In this document: positions 38,411 through 47,402 of the stretch, one piece after another
Numbering within the stretch: the stretch's first letter is position 1
Layout of the letters: the number at the start of each line of letters is the position of its first letter
NCBI GenBank assembly: GCA_029959905.1
Contig: JASCNZ010000005.1
Location: forward strand, 33,114 to 97,113
DNA: 64,000 nt
Source of the DNA: Microbacteriaceae bacterium PS02344
Lineage (GTDB): Bacteria > Actinomycetota > Actinomycetes > Actinomycetales > Microbacteriaceae
Reading direction: 5' to 3'
Program-made: the position numbers and the translations under genes
The notes under the pieces: generated by a model
The model's database searches: none
Told to the model about the DNA's origin: nothing
The model's input: the letters and a program-made list of their open reading frames with translations, nothing else

Positions 38411-41158
38411 GTGGCTGGTAAACCACGCGTACACGAGATCGCCGCCGAACTCGGCGTCGACAGCAAGGTCGCACTTGCGAAGCTGAAGGAGCTCGGCGAG
38501 TTCGTCAAGAGCCCTTCGTCCACCGTCGAGCCCCCCGTCGCCCGCAAGCTGCGCGCGGCGATCGAGGCCGACCCCTCGCTCAAGGGCGGAGCGGAATCCG
38601 CTCCGGCCGCGAAGCCCGCTGCCGCGAAGCCGGCAGCGAAGACCGGGCCGACCCCGGGCCCGAAGCCCGGTCCGAAGCCCGCCCCGGCACCGGCGGCTCC
38701 CGCCGCCCCGGCCGCTGAGGCGCCCGCGGCCCCGGCATCGTCGGCACCGACCCCCGGCCCGGCGGCTCCCGCCGCGCCCAGCGCTCCGACGCCCGCGGCA
38801 CCCAAGCCCGGTGACTCGGGTGCTCCCAAGCCGGGCGCCCCGCGTCCCGGCAACAACCCGTTCTCGTCGGCGCAGGGCATGGGACAGCGTCCCGCGGGCC
38901 CGCGTCCCGGCAACAACCCCTTCGCCTCGGCGCAGGGCATGGGGCAGCGTCCCACGCCCGGCAACATCCCGCGTCCGCAGGCGCCCCGCCCCGGTTCCCC
39001 GCGTCCCGGCGCCCCGCGTCCGGGTTCGCCCCGCCCGGGTGCACCTCGCGGCGGTCAGGGCGGTCGTCCCGGCGCACCGTTCCAGCAGCGTCCCGGCGGT
39101 CCCGGTCGTCCCGGCGGTGCCGGCGGTCCCGGCGCCGGTGCGCGTCCCGGCGGTGGCTTCGCCGGTCGTCCCGGTGGGGGCGGCGGTCGTGGCCGTGGTC
39201 CCGGCGGTGGCACCGCAGGCGCCTTCGGTAAGGGCGGCGGCAAGAGCAAGCAGCGCAAGTCGCGGCGGGCGAAGCGGCAAGAATTCGAGATGCGGAGCGC
39301 CCCGGTCGTCGGTGGCGTCAACGTCACCCGCGGCAACGGCGAGATCATCCGCATGCGCCGCGGCGCATCGATCGCGGACTTCGCCGACAAGATCGAGACG
39401 CTGACGGGCTACACCGTGCAGCCGGGCACGCTCGTCACGATCCTCTTCAACCTGGGCGAGATGGCCACGGCCACCGAATCGCTCGACGAGGCCACCTTCG
39501 AGGTGCTCGGCGAGGAGCTCGGGTACAAGATCCAGATGGTCTCGCCCGAGGACGAGGACAAGGAGCTCCTCGAGGGCTTCGGTCTCGACCTCGAGAAGGA
39601 GCTGGAGGAGGAGAGCGAGGACGACCTCGAGATCCGTCCCCCGGTCGTCACCGTCATGGGTCACGTCGACCACGGTAAGACGCGCCTGCTCGACGCGATC
39701 CGGCAGACCAACGTCATCGAAGGCGAGGCCGGCGGCATCACGCAGCACATCGGTGCGTACCAGGTGTGGACCGAGCACGAGGGTATCGAGCGCGCCATCA
39801 CCTTCATCGACACGCCGGGTCACGAGGCCTTCACGGCCATGCGTGCCCGTGGTGCTCAGGTGACCGACCTCGCGATCCTCGTGGTCGCGGCCGACGACGG
39901 CATCATGCCGCAGACGGTCGAGGCGCTGAACCACGCGCAGGCGGCGAACGTGCCGATCGTGGTGGCGGTCAACAAGGTCGACAAGCCCGAGGCCAACCCG
40001 GCCAAGGTGCGTCAGCAGCTGACCGAGTACGGGCTGGTCGCCGAGGAGTACGGCGGAGACGTCATGTTCGTCGACGTGTCGGCTCGCGCCGGCTCCGGCA
40101 TCCAGGAGCTCCTCGACGCCGTGCTGCTCACGGCGGACGCGGGTCTGGACCTCACCGCCAACCCGAACAAGGCCGCTCGCGGTGTCGCCATCGAGGCGAA
40201 GCTCGACAAGGGCCGCGGTTCGGTCGCCACGGTGCTCATCCAGTCCGGAACGCTCCGCGTGGGAGACGCGATCGTCGCCGGCACCGCCTACGGGCGCGTG
40301 CGTGCGATGGCCGACGAGAACGGCGAGCAGGTCCTCGAGGCCTACCCGTCGCGTCCCGTGCAGGTGCAGGGTCTGAACTCGGTGCCCCGCGCCGGCGACG
40401 TCTTCATCGTCACCGAGGAAGACCGCATGGCCCGTCAGATCGCCGAGAAGCGTGAAGCCGTCGAGCGCAACGCCCAGCTGGCCAAGGCCCGCAAGCGCAT
40501 CTCGCTCGAGGACTTCACCCGTGCTCTCGAAGAGGGCAAGGTCGAGTCGCTCAACCTCATCATCAAGGGTGACGTCTCGGGTGCCGTGGAGGCCCTCGAG
40601 GAGTCGCTGCTCAAGATCGAGGTCGATGACTCGGTGCAGCTGCGCATCATCCACCGTGGTGTGGGTGCGATCACCGAATCGGACGTGAACCTGGCGACGA
40701 TCGACAACGCGATCATCGTTGGCTTCAACGTTCGCCCCGACACCAAGGCGCGCGAGCGGGCCTCCCGCGAGGGCGTCGACATCCGGTTCTACTCGGTCAT
40801 CTACAACGCGATCGACGAGATCGAGAACTCCCTCAAGGGCATGCTCAAGCCGGAGTTCGAAGAGGTCCAGTCGGGTGTCGCCGAGATCCGCGAGGTGTTC
40901 CGCTCCTCGAAGTTCGGCAACATCGCCGGTGTCATCGTGCGGTCGGGAACGATCACGCGAAACGCGAAGGCGCGCGTCATCCGCGACGGCGTGGTCATCG
41001 CCGACGGACTGGCGATCGAGTCGCTGCGTCGGTTCAAGGACGACGTCACCGAGGTCCGTACGGACTTCGAGGCGGGTATCGGCCTGGGCAAGTACAACGA
41101 CATCCAGATCGGCGACGAGATCGAGACCACCGAGATGGTCGAGAAGCCGCGCGGCTGA
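38411..41158 (+). CDS. infB: Translation initiation factor IF-2
   Basis: IF-2 is the GTPase that brings initiator tRNA to the 30S subunit and promotes subunit joining. The 915-residue protein has an IF2_N domain at the start ([19 protein letters not shown]), then ~250 residues of Pro/Ala/Gly/Arg-rich linker with an internal duplication, then the GTPase core: GHVDHGKT at 417-424, [20 protein letters not shown], followed by the C-terminal domains. The GTG start has AGGAG four bases ahead, partly paired in a leader hairpin. It lies 59 bases after ylxR. Confidence 0.97.
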   Translation: MAGKPRVHEIAAELGVDSKVALAKLKELGEFVKSPSSTVEPPVARKLRAAIEADPSLKGGAESAPAAKPAAAKPAAKTGPTPGPKPGPKPAPAPAAPAAPAAEAPAAPASSAPTPGPAAPAAPSAPTPAAPKPGDSGAPKPGAPRPGNNPFSSAQGMGQRPAGPRPGNNPFASAQGMGQRPTPGNIPRPQAPRPGSPRPGAPRPGSPRPGAPRGGQGGRPGAPFQQRPGGPGRPGGAGGPGAGARPGGGFAGRPGGGGGRGRGPGGGTAGAFGKGGGKSKQRKSRRAKRQEFEMRSAPVVGGVNVTRGNGEIIRMRRGASIADFADKIETLTGYTVQPGTLVTILFNLGEMATATESLDEATFEVLGEELGYKIQMVSPEDEDKELLEGFGLDLEKELEEESEDDLEIRPPVVTVMGHVDHGKTRLLDAIRQTNVIEGEAGGITQHIGAYQVWTEHEGIERAITFIDTPGHEAFTAMRARGAQVTDLAILVVAADDGIMPQTVEALNHAQAANVPIVVAVNKVDKPEANPAKVRQQLTEYGLVAEEYGGDVMFVDVSARAGSGIQELLDAVLLTADAGLDLTANPNKAARGVAIEAKLDKGRGSVATVLIQSGTLRVGDAIVAGTAYGRVRAMADENGEQVLEAYPSRPVQVQGLNSVPRAGDVFIVTEEDRMARQIAEKREAVERNAQLAKARKRISLEDFTRALEEGKVESLNLIIKGDVSGAVEALEESLLKIEVDDSVQLRIIHRGVGAITESDVNLATIDNAIIVGFNVRPDTKARERASREGVDIRFYSVIYNAIDEIENSLKGMLKPEFEEVQSGVAEIREVFRSSKFGNIAGVIVRSGTITRNAKARVIRDGVVIADGLAIESLRRFKDDVTEVRTDFEAGIGLGKYNDIQIGDEIETTEMVEKPRG
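38841..38953 (+). repeat. 60-base-period direct duplication in the infB linker
   Basis: 53-base copies at 38841-38893 and 38901-38953 differ at few positions, encoding two copies of PGNNPF(S/A)SAQGMGQRP. It is an in-frame expansion of the unstructured N-terminal linker. Confidence 0.85.
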
Positions 41159-41177
41159 CCTTCGGCGGTCGCTACGG

Positions 41178-41238
41178 GATGGATACCGCCGGGATTACGG
41201 GAACCCGCAAGACCCCGACTATCCCGGCGGTATCCATC
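41178..41238. repeat. 18-bp perfect inverted repeat between infB and rbfA
   Basis: 41178-41195 (GATGGATACCGCCGGGAT) is exactly complementary to 41221-41238, with a 25-base spacer holding a small CGGG/CCCG hairpin. It starts 19 bases after infB. There is no T-run, so it could be a weak terminator, an RNase-processing site or a protein-binding site. Confidence 0.8.
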
Positions 41239-41246
41239 GCCTTCGC

Positions 41247-41252
41247 TAGAAT
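41247..41252 (+). promoter_or_regulatory. Candidate -10 box of rbfA
   Basis: TAGAAT, right after the inverted repeat, giving a ~35-base leader to the rbfA ATG. Confidence 0.4.
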
Positions 41253-41291
41253 CCCGAGCCGCTGCGGCGGTGGAGAGAGAGAAGTTGAAGC

Positions 41292-41720
41292 ATGGCTGGA
41301 GAACGACAGGCACGCCTCGCCGACCGGATCCGTGTGATCCTCGCGGAGCGGCTCGAGAAGGGGCTGCGCGACCCGCGGCTCGGATTCGTCACCCTCACCG
41401 ACGTACGGGTGAGCGGCGACCTCCAGCACGCATCCGTGTTCTACACGGTGCTCGGCACCGAGGAGGAGCGCGTCGCCAGCGGCGCCGCGCTGGCCTCGGC
41501 GACCGGGATGCTGCGCAGCGAGGTGGGACGGCAGCTGAGCACGCGCCTGGTGCCCACGCTCGAGTTCATCCCGGACGCGCTGCCGGAGAACGCGGACCAC
41601 ATCACGGCGCTGCTGCGCGAGGCGCAGGAGCGCGACGCGGAGGTGGCCAAGCTCGCGTCGTCCGCCTCGCACGCGGGCGACACCGACCCGTACGTGCGCA
41701 ACGAGGACGACGAGGCGTAA
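41292..41720 (+). CDS. rbfA: 30S ribosome-binding factor RbfA
   Basis: RbfA assists late maturation of the 30S subunit and processing of 16S rRNA. The 142-residue protein has the KH-like core: RLADRIRVILAERLEKGLRDPRLG (cited as ERLEKGLRDPRLG), FVTLTDVRVSGDLQHASVFY and the ending VPTLEFIPDALPENADHI. The C-terminal ~30 residues are acidic. It is followed not by truB, as usual, but by a LuxR regulator. Confidence 0.95.
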   Translation: MAGERQARLADRIRVILAERLEKGLRDPRLGFVTLTDVRVSGDLQHASVFYTVLGTEEERVASGAALASATGMLRSEVGRQLSTRLVPTLEFIPDALPENADHITALLREAQERDAEVAKLASSASHAGDTDPYVRNEDDEA

Positions 41721-41795
41721 GCGGCAGCGTTTGCGCGGAGACGCGTAGGGTATATCGGCTGCAGCTCACGGCATCGTGCCGCATGATTGCTAACT

Positions 41796-41832
41796 TCGCC
41801 GAGGCGGGGAGGACTCCCGCCTCGGCGAGGAG
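41796..41832 (+). promoter_or_regulatory. 13-bp hairpin abutting the Shine-Dalgarno of the LuxR gene
   Basis: 41796-41808 (TCGCCGAGGCGGG) pairs perfectly with 41816-41828, loop of seven. The right arm covers the first two bases of GAGGAG (41827-41832), which lies seven bases ahead of the ATG. It may limit translation, or serve as an rbfA terminator without a T-run. Confidence 0.55.
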
Positions 41833-41838
41833 CACGTC

Positions 41839-43998
41839 ATGCAGGAAACGGTGTGGTCGCACAGGGCGCCGGCGGTCGACGTCGGCGCGCTGCTGCTGCG
41901 CCTGAGTGATGTCGGCACGCCCTGCGCCCCGCATGTGCTCACCCGCCTCCGCGTCGAGGCGGCGGACGACGACGGCACGATCCTGGAAGTCGCGGCGCGC
42001 TTGACGCCGGCGCAGCGCGCCGGTCTCGCACCTTTGCCGTCTCCGCTCCCTGCGGCGCCCGCGATCATGAACGCGTTCCGGGCACTCGACTTGACGGGCC
42101 CTGACCGGGCGCTGCTGTTCGCCGTCTCCGTCGTGCTTGCCGATGACCTCGAACCGCTGCTGGCCTTCGACGGGCGAGATGCGACGGAGGTGGGCCGATC
42201 CGTCATCGGTGACCTGGTCGAACTGCGCGCGGGGCGCATCCGCCTGGCCGACCGCAGACTCGCGACCTGGATCGCCGACGGGACCCCGGCGTCCGAGGTC
42301 ACCGCGGTGCACGAGCGGCTGCATCGGGTGTTCCACGCTCGTGGTCGAACGACCGAGGCCGCATGGCACCGGGCACGGGCGAGCCTTCACGCCGATGCAT
42401 CCGTTGCCGCGATCCTCGTCGGTGCGGCGAGGGAGGAGTCCGAAGCCGGACGCAGCGATCGGGCCCTGCTCCTCGCGCGCGAGGCCGCCGCGCATGCAGC
42501 GGGTGCGGTTCTGGATGAGGCGCGGCAGGTGGCCGGTGCCGCCGCCGTCGCGGGAGGATACGCGGGAGAGGCGATCGGATGGCTGGCGCCCCTCATGACG
42601 GACGGTGCGGAGAGGTTCCGTCTGCGCGGTCTCGCGGGCTTCCTCATCGCCCAGGCGCACCTGCACGGCTCCGTGCCGAGCATCGATCCGGCGACCATCC
42701 GCCCTCGGTCCGACACCGACGAGGACTGGTATGCGTTGGCGAGAGCCGCGGCGTTGGCGGCGCCGCTGTGCGCCGAGCGGGGGGATCGGCGGGGCATGCG
42801 GCGCTGGGCGGACGTGCTGCACGAGTCCGCCGCGCGCGTCGGCGTCGAGCGCTCCCTCGGCGACCCGACCGTGGCGCTGAGCTGGATGCTGCTCGGGGAG
42901 CCGGACGCTCCGGAGGCCCGCGGGACGGGGCCGGTGACCGGGGTGCTGCTGCGCGCTCTGACGGCCGCGGTCGAGGGGAGGGTCGACGAAGGCATCCGTC
43001 TGCTCGCGCACGGTGCCGCCCTGAGCGCGGAGGTGGATCCGCTCGTCGAGGGCTTCGAGCGCAGCCCCCTCGTCTCGGCCTACCGTGCGGTCGCGCACGC
43101 CTTGCTTCTCTTCTGGCGCGGAGACGTCTCGACGGCCCGCGACCGGCTCATCGCCGCCGCGCAGTCGCATCCGATCGCGGTGCCGTTCTCGGGTCTCGGC
43201 GTCGTGCTCGCGCGACGGCTGGACCTCGCGGTGCTCGGGCGCGTCGGACCGGTCGCCGCCGCGCTCACCGCCGCGCTGCCGCCCCCGCGTCGCGTCGACG
43301 TCCTGCTCGACCGGGCGATCGAGCGCTTCCTCGCCGGCGACTTCACGGGAGCCGCGGAATCGTCTCGGTTGTGGCGCGAATCGGGAGAACCCGGTCCCGC
43401 TCTCGCCGTGCCGGCGCTCGAGGAAATCGGCGGCGCGGAGGCCTCCGACGGCGCGGGACCGACGATCGGTCCGCCGGAGATGCGCGAGGTGCGCTCGCTG
43501 CTGCACGGGATCGCCGCCGTCCCCGAGGCCCGGTGGACCGTCGAGAGGAGCGTGATCGCGGATGCCTCGCGGGGCATCAGGTCACCGTTCCTCCGCGCCC
43601 GCGTGGAGGCGATGCTCGGTGTGCGGTGCGCGGTGGCCGGCGACGATGCCGATGCCGGCGCGCATCTACGTGCAGCGTCGCGGCTGTTCGAAGTATGCGG
43701 CGCCCGGGCGTGGCAGATCGCGACCGACCGACGTCTCGACCGCCTCGGAGGTGTCCCTGCGTCGGCGCTGGACCCGTTGGCCGCGTCACGCGCCGCATGG
43801 GCGCCGTACCTCACCTCACGAGAGCTGGAGGTCGCGATGCGGGCGGCGGCCGGCTCGTCCAACCGCGATATCGCGCAGGACCTCGCCATCTCGGTGCGCA
43901 CGGTCGAGGTGCATCTCGGCCGAGCGTTCACGAAATTGGGCGTGCGGTCGCGCGTCGAGCTCACGGTGCGAGCGCATCGCATCGGACGCATGCTCTAG
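41839..43998 (+). CDS. LuxR-family transcriptional regulator without a P-loop
   Basis: A 719-residue protein ending in a LuxR/GerE DNA-binding domain: LTSRELEVAMRAAAG, SNRDIAQDLAISVRTVEVHL and FTKLGVRSRVELTV over the last ~65 residues. The rest is Ala/Arg/Leu-rich and helical, resembling the TPR-like middle of large LAL (MalT-type) regulators. No Walker A (GxxxxGKS/T) was found, so the AAA ATPase part is missing or degenerate. The target and signal are unknown. It is inserted between rbfA and truB. A shorter relative of a LAL is the likeliest reading. Confidence 0.82.
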   Translation: MQETVWSHRAPAVDVGALLLRLSDVGTPCAPHVLTRLRVEAADDDGTILEVAARLTPAQRAGLAPLPSPLPAAPAIMNAFRALDLTGPDRALLFAVSVVLADDLEPLLAFDGRDATEVGRSVIGDLVELRAGRIRLADRRLATWIADGTPASEVTAVHERLHRVFHARGRTTEAAWHRARASLHADASVAAILVGAAREESEAGRSDRALLLAREAAAHAAGAVLDEARQVAGAAAVAGGYAGEAIGWLAPLMTDGAERFRLRGLAGFLIAQAHLHGSVPSIDPATIRPRSDTDEDWYALARAAALAAPLCAERGDRRGMRRWADVLHESAARVGVERSLGDPTVALSWMLLGEPDAPEARGTGPVTGVLLRALTAAVEGRVDEGIRLLAHGAALSAEVDPLVEGFERSPLVSAYRAVAHALLLFWRGDVSTARDRLIAAAQSHPIAVPFSGLGVVLARRLDLAVLGRVGPVAAALTAALPPPRRVDVLLDRAIERFLAGDFTGAAESSRLWRESGEPGPALAVPALEEIGGAEASDGAGPTIGPPEMREVRSLLHGIAAVPEARWTVERSVIADASRGIRSPFLRARVEAMLGVRCAVAGDDADAGAHLRAASRLFEVCGARAWQIATDRRLDRLGGVPASALDPLAASRAAWAPYLTSRELEVAMRAAAGSSNRDIAQDLAISVRTVEVHLGRAFTKLGVRSRVELTVRAHRIGRML

Positions 43999-44003
43999 CG
44001 GGC

Positions 44004-44903
44004 TCACCTCGGCAGACGGAGCAGCCCGTCCTCGGCCTCGGCGAGTCCGTCGGCGATGAGCGAGTCGATGGCCCGGTCGCGTTGGAGCGGATCCGGCCAC
44101 TCCGGCAGCACTCGATCGAGCGAGACCGCCGCGCCCGTCTCGCGGAGGATGCGCAGCACGGCACCGCGGGCCTGGCGATCGGATCCTTCGTAGGCGGCCT
44201 GTCGACGTCGCGTGTCGGGGGTGTCCGGCCGGCCGTCGGCGAGCCAGGCGCAGGACGCCGCGAGAGGGCAGCTCTCGCATCGCGGGGCGCGGGCGGTGCA
44301 GATGGTGGCGCCGAGCTCCATCGCCGCAGCGTTGAACACTGCGGACTCGCGTTCATCGGCGGGGAGCAGCGACTCCATCAGAACGAGGTCGCGGCGGGAC
44401 GCGGGGGAGGGGTGCGCGCGCCCCTCGACAGCCCGCGCCAGCACCCGTCGGGTGTTGGTGTCGACGACGGGGTGGCGCTCACCGTGAGCGAAGACCGCGA
44501 CGGCGCGCGCGGTGTAATCACCGATCCCGGTAAGCGCGAGCAGTGCGTCGACGTCGGAAGGGACGTGACCGTCGTGGAGCCGGGTGATCTCCTGGGCTGC
44601 GCGATGCAGCCACAGCGCGCGACGGGGGTAGCCGAGGTTGGCCCACTGCTGTACGACCTCGGCTCCGGATGCGGCGGCGAGAGCCGCCGGGGTCGGCCAC
44701 CGGGCGAGCCAGGCGTCGAGAAGCGGGATCACCCGGTTCACCGGGGTCTGCTGCAGCATGAACTCGCTTACGAGCACGCCCCAGGCGCCGAATTCGTCGT
44801 GGAACACGGCGCGTCGCCACGGCAGGTCTCGGGCGGCGGTCCGATACCATTCCGAAAGGGGGTGCGCAAGCTGCGACGATGGCGTCGGAGCGGGCGAGGT
44901 CAC
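44004..44903 (-). CDS. mutY: A/G-specific adenine glycosylase
   Basis: MutY removes A mispaired with 8-oxoguanine. The 299-residue protein has LPWRR near residue 25, EFMLQQTPVNRVIP, the helix-hairpin-helix LLALTGIGDYTARAVAVFA with the catalytic Asp in VVDTNTRRVL, and a [4Fe-4S] loop CTARAPRCESCPLAASC. The C-terminal 8-oxoG-recognition domain is much reduced. A GTG two codons upstream (44909) is possible, but TAGGCT at 44910-44915 lies exactly six bases before the GTG at 44903, so that start is preferred. It ends five bases from the LuxR stop. Confidence 0.93.
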   Translation of the reverse strand: MTSPAPTPSSQLAHPLSEWYRTAARDLPWRRAVFHDEFGAWGVLVSEFMLQQTPVNRVIPLLDAWLARWPTPAALAAASGAEVVQQWANLGYPRRALWLHRAAQEITRLHDGHVPSDVDALLALTGIGDYTARAVAVFAHGERHPVVDTNTRRVLARAVEGRAHPSPASRRDLVLMESLLPADERESAVFNAAAMELGATICTARAPRCESCPLAASCAWLADGRPDTPDTRRRQAAYEGSDRQARGAVLRILRETGAAVSLDRVLPEWPDPLQRDRAIDSLIADGLAEAEDGLLRLPR

Positions 44904-44909
44904 GCTCAC

Positions 44910-44915
44910 AGCCTA
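44910..44915 (-). promoter_or_regulatory. Candidate -10 box of mutY
   Basis: TAGGCT on the minus strand. It would overlap nothing if translation starts at 44903, but would directly touch a GTG start at 44909; this decides the start. Confidence 0.5.
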
Positions 44916-44949
44916 GGCGAGTGCGTCGAGGACGCGGACCGGAGGAACG

Positions 44950-45624
44950 ATGTCGACGAAGATGAATGCCCGGATGAGCGGGTTGGCGCTGTCGGTGATG
45001 GTACTGGCAGCCGTGAGCGGGTGCGCGGCCACCCCTGCCCCCGCATCGACACCATCCTCGACGGCGACATCGACGCCCGCGCCGACCGACACGCCCTCAA
45101 CGGCGCCGACCACGGCGCCGAGCGATACGCCCGCCGCGGATCCGGCCGATCCGAGTACGTGGGTCATCACCGACACCGGTGTGGGTCCGATCGCCATCGG
45201 AGACGACTTCGCGGGGACGTTCGGGGCGCTCCCCGCCCCGTGGGAGAACGACCCCGCGCAATGCTCGTGGTCGGCGTGGTGGTCGGGTAGCGCCGGCGGT
45301 CCCGGGATGTACTTCGCCCGCGATTCCGCCGTGGACCCTGGACCGATCCATCTGATCTCGGTGTACACCGCCGCGGAGACGCCGTCAGGGGAGAACATGC
45401 CACGCACGGCGGAGGGATTGGGGCTGGGATCGACCGCTGATCAGGTACTGGCGGCGTATCCGGGAGCGCAGCAGGGCACCGCGCAGATGGGGAACACGAC
45501 GTGGCTGCGTCTGCCGGGTGAGGGGGCAGCGCACGTCTTCTTCGAGTTCCGCGAAGGAGCCGACAGCGCGAGCAACGTCGTCGTGACGACCCTGCCCGAG
45601 CCGCCGTACGAGGTGTGCGGCTGA
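44950..45624 (+). CDS. Secreted lipoprotein of unknown function
   Basis: A 224-residue lipoprotein: signal peptide with LALSVMVLAAVSGCAAT, lipobox VSGC, Cys near residue 25. It is followed by ~45 residues of Thr/Pro/Ser-rich linker and then a ~155-residue globular part containing GPIAIGDDFAGTFGALPAPW and LGLGSTADQVLAAYPGAQ, which look like two copies of a 'low initial threshold' motif seen in other actinobacterial lipoproteins. I do not recognise a named domain. GGAGGA precedes the ATG. It diverges from mutY. Confidence 0.75.
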   Translation: MSTKMNARMSGLALSVMVLAAVSGCAATPAPASTPSSTATSTPAPTDTPSTAPTTAPSDTPAADPADPSTWVITDTGVGPIAIGDDFAGTFGALPAPWENDPAQCSWSAWWSGSAGGPGMYFARDSAVDPGPIHLISVYTAAETPSGENMPRTAEGLGLGSTADQVLAAYPGAQQGTAQMGNTTWLRLPGEGAAHVFFEFREGADSASNVVVTTLPEPPYEVCG

Positions 45625-45638
45625 GGCACCCGTCGCCG

Positions 45639-45644
45639 TAGGCT
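45639..45644 (+). promoter_or_regulatory. Candidate -10 box of truB
   Basis: TAGGCT, six bases before the truB ATG; the six bases are GGAGGG, so a leaderless mRNA would start at or beside the ATG and a longer one would have a Shine-Dalgarno. Confidence 0.5.
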
Positions 45645-45650
45645 GGAGGG

Positions 45651-46544
45651 ATGGTCTCGCCCGGCATCCTCCTCGTCGACAAGCCCGCAGGGCTCACCAG
45701 CCATGATGTCGTCGCGCGCACGCGTCGCGCCCTCGGCACCCGCAAGGTCGGTCACGCCGGCACGCTCGATCCGATGGCGACGGGGCTGCTCGTGATCGGT
45801 GTCGAAGGAGCGACCCGTCTGCTCACGTACATCGTCGGCGCGGACAAGACCTACGCGGCGACGATCCGTCTCGGCGCGACCACCACGACCGACGACGCCG
45901 ACGGCGACATGGTCGCTCAGGCGGGGCCGGAGGCGTGGGCATCAGTCACAGACGAGCGCGTCGCGTGGGGGATCGACGCACTCACCGGCGCGATCTCCCA
46001 AGTCCCCAGCTCGGTGTCGGCCATCAAGGTCGACGGTCGTCGCGCCTATGACCGCGTGCGCGCGGGGGAGGAGGTCGTCCTGGCCGCGCGGGATGTCGTC
46101 GTCTCTCGTTTCGACGTCACCGCCGACCGCGCCGTCGACGGCTTCCGCGATCTGGACGTCGTCGTCGAGTGCTCGTCCGGGACGTACATCCGCTCCCTGG
46201 CGCGCGACCTCGGTGCCGCGCTCGGCGTGGGCGGACACCTCACCGCGCTGCGGCGCACGCGGGTCGGCGCGTTCGACGTGGCGGATGCCGTCGGTATCGA
46301 CGCCCTCGAGGCCGCGCCTCTCCTCAGCCCCGCAGCGGCAGCCATCCGCGTTCTGCCATCCCTCGAGGTATCCGGAGACGAGGCGCGCGACCTGCGCCAC
46401 GGCAAGCGCCTGCCCGGTGCAGCTGTGCGACTGGGGAGCCGCCAGGCGGCCGCCATCGATGACGAGGGAGTGCTCGTCGGAGTGGTGGAGAAGCGCGGTA
46501 CCGACATCAAGAGCGCGATGAACATGCCCGAGGTGGCCCGATGA
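45651..46544 (+). CDS. truB: tRNA pseudouridine(55) synthase
   Basis: TruB makes pseudouridine 55 in the T-loop of tRNAs. The 297-residue protein has the catalytic Asp40 in GHAGTLDPMATGLL, the family segment VPSSVSAIKVDGRRAYDR and SSGTYIRSLARDLG. The C-terminal ~70 residues form the PUA-like domain typical of actinobacterial TruB. The stop overlaps the next gene by ATGA, so the small membrane protein downstream is translationally coupled. Confidence 0.96.
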   Translation: MVSPGILLVDKPAGLTSHDVVARTRRALGTRKVGHAGTLDPMATGLLVIGVEGATRLLTYIVGADKTYAATIRLGATTTTDDADGDMVAQAGPEAWASVTDERVAWGIDALTGAISQVPSSVSAIKVDGRRAYDRVRAGEEVVLAARDVVVSRFDVTADRAVDGFRDLDVVVECSSGTYIRSLARDLGAALGVGGHLTALRRTRVGAFDVADAVGIDALEAAPLLSPAAAAIRVLPSLEVSGDEARDLRHGKRLPGAAVRLGSRQAAAIDDEGVLVGVVEKRGTDIKSAMNMPEVAR

Positions 46545-46909
46545 TCCTCTGGTTCACCCTCGTGCAGGTCGCCGTCGCGATCGCCGCCGGCCTGTTCTGC
46601 GCGGCCGTCGGACTCAGCGGCCGTCGGCCGAGCGATTGGTCGGTCGGCGCCCTGGCGATTGTCGAGCTGCTGCTCGTCGCGCAGATCGTGATCGCGATCG
46701 TCTCGCCGCTCGCCGGCAACCCGCCGACCGGCGACCTCCTCGAGTTCTGGGTCTACCTGGTGTCGGCGGCGCTGCTCCCGATCGGTGCTGTGCTCTGGGC
46801 GCTGATGGAGCGCAGTCGATGGAGCACCGTGATCCTCGGGGTGGCCGCGATGGCCATCGCCGTCATGGTCTGGCGGATGCACGTCATCTGGACCGTGCAG
46901 GTCGCCTGA
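46541..46909 (+). CDS. Small four-helix membrane protein
   Basis: A 122-residue protein that is almost all hydrophobic: four predicted helices at about 1-24, 35-55, 63-87 and 94-112, with little loop sequence. No enzyme motif is visible. The ATG overlaps the truB stop. Its length and position between truB and ribF suggest a conserved membrane protein of Microbacteriaceae, but I cannot name a function. Confidence 0.7.
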   Translation: MILWFTLVQVAVAIAAGLFCAAVGLSGRRPSDWSVGALAIVELLLVAQIVIAIVSPLAGNPPTGDLLEFWVYLVSAALLPIGAVLWALMERSRWSTVILGVAAMAIAVMVWRMHVIWTVQVA

Positions 46910-46948
46910 CCCCGCCGGTGGACGGCCGTGCGGTGCGCTGGTCGCATC

Positions 46949-46954
46949 TAGGAT
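46949..46954 (+). promoter_or_regulatory. Candidate -10 box before the second small membrane protein
   Basis: TAGGAT, ten bases before the ATG at 46965. Confidence 0.35.
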
Positions 46955-46964
46955 GGAATGCGCT

Positions 46965-47402
46965 ATGAGCACCTCCGCCCCCACCACCAGGATGACCGGC
47001 ATCGGCCGCGTCCTCGTGATCGTCTATGCCGTCATGGCACTCGCGGCCACCGGCCGCAGCTTCGTGCAGATCGTCCGCCGGTTCGACGAGGCGCCGCTCG
47101 CCTACTCCCTGTCGGCACTCGCCGCCGTCGTCTACATCCTCGCGACGCTCGCCCTCGTGCTCGCCCGCCGCCGCGGCTGGTACACGGTCGCCTGGGTCGC
47201 CATCGTCTTCGAGCTGACCGGGGTGCTGGTGGTCGGAGTGCTGAGCCTCGTGCTGCCCGAACTGTTCCAGCACGAGACCGTGTGGTCGCTCTTCGGACGC
47301 GGGTACCTCTTCATCCCCCTGGTGCTGCCGGTCTTCGGCATCTGGTGGTTGCGCACGCACCGTCCCGCTCCGGTGACGGCGCGGGCAGAGGTGACGGTGT
47401 GA
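46965..47402 (+). CDS. Small membrane protein upstream of ribF
   Basis: A 145-residue protein with four predicted helices (about 14-36, 50-72, 79-103 and 112-132). No known domain is recognised. An ATG four codons upstream (46953) is possible but lies inside the presumed -10 box, so the ATG at 46965 is preferred. Its stop overlaps the ribF start (GTGTGA), indicating coupled translation with ribF. Confidence 0.7.
   Translation: MSTSAPTTRMTGIGRVLVIVYAVMALAATGRSFVQIVRRFDEAPLAYSLSALAAVVYILATLALVLARRRGWYTVAWVAIVFELTGVLVVGVLSLVLPELFQHETVWSLFGRGYLFIPLVLPVFGIWWLRTHRPAPVTARAEVTV

Noticed and set aside
44923..44935. GCGTC-GAG-GACGC palindrome between mutY and the lipoprotein gene
   Set aside because: Five-base arms are expected by chance at this GC content; no second copy was seen.
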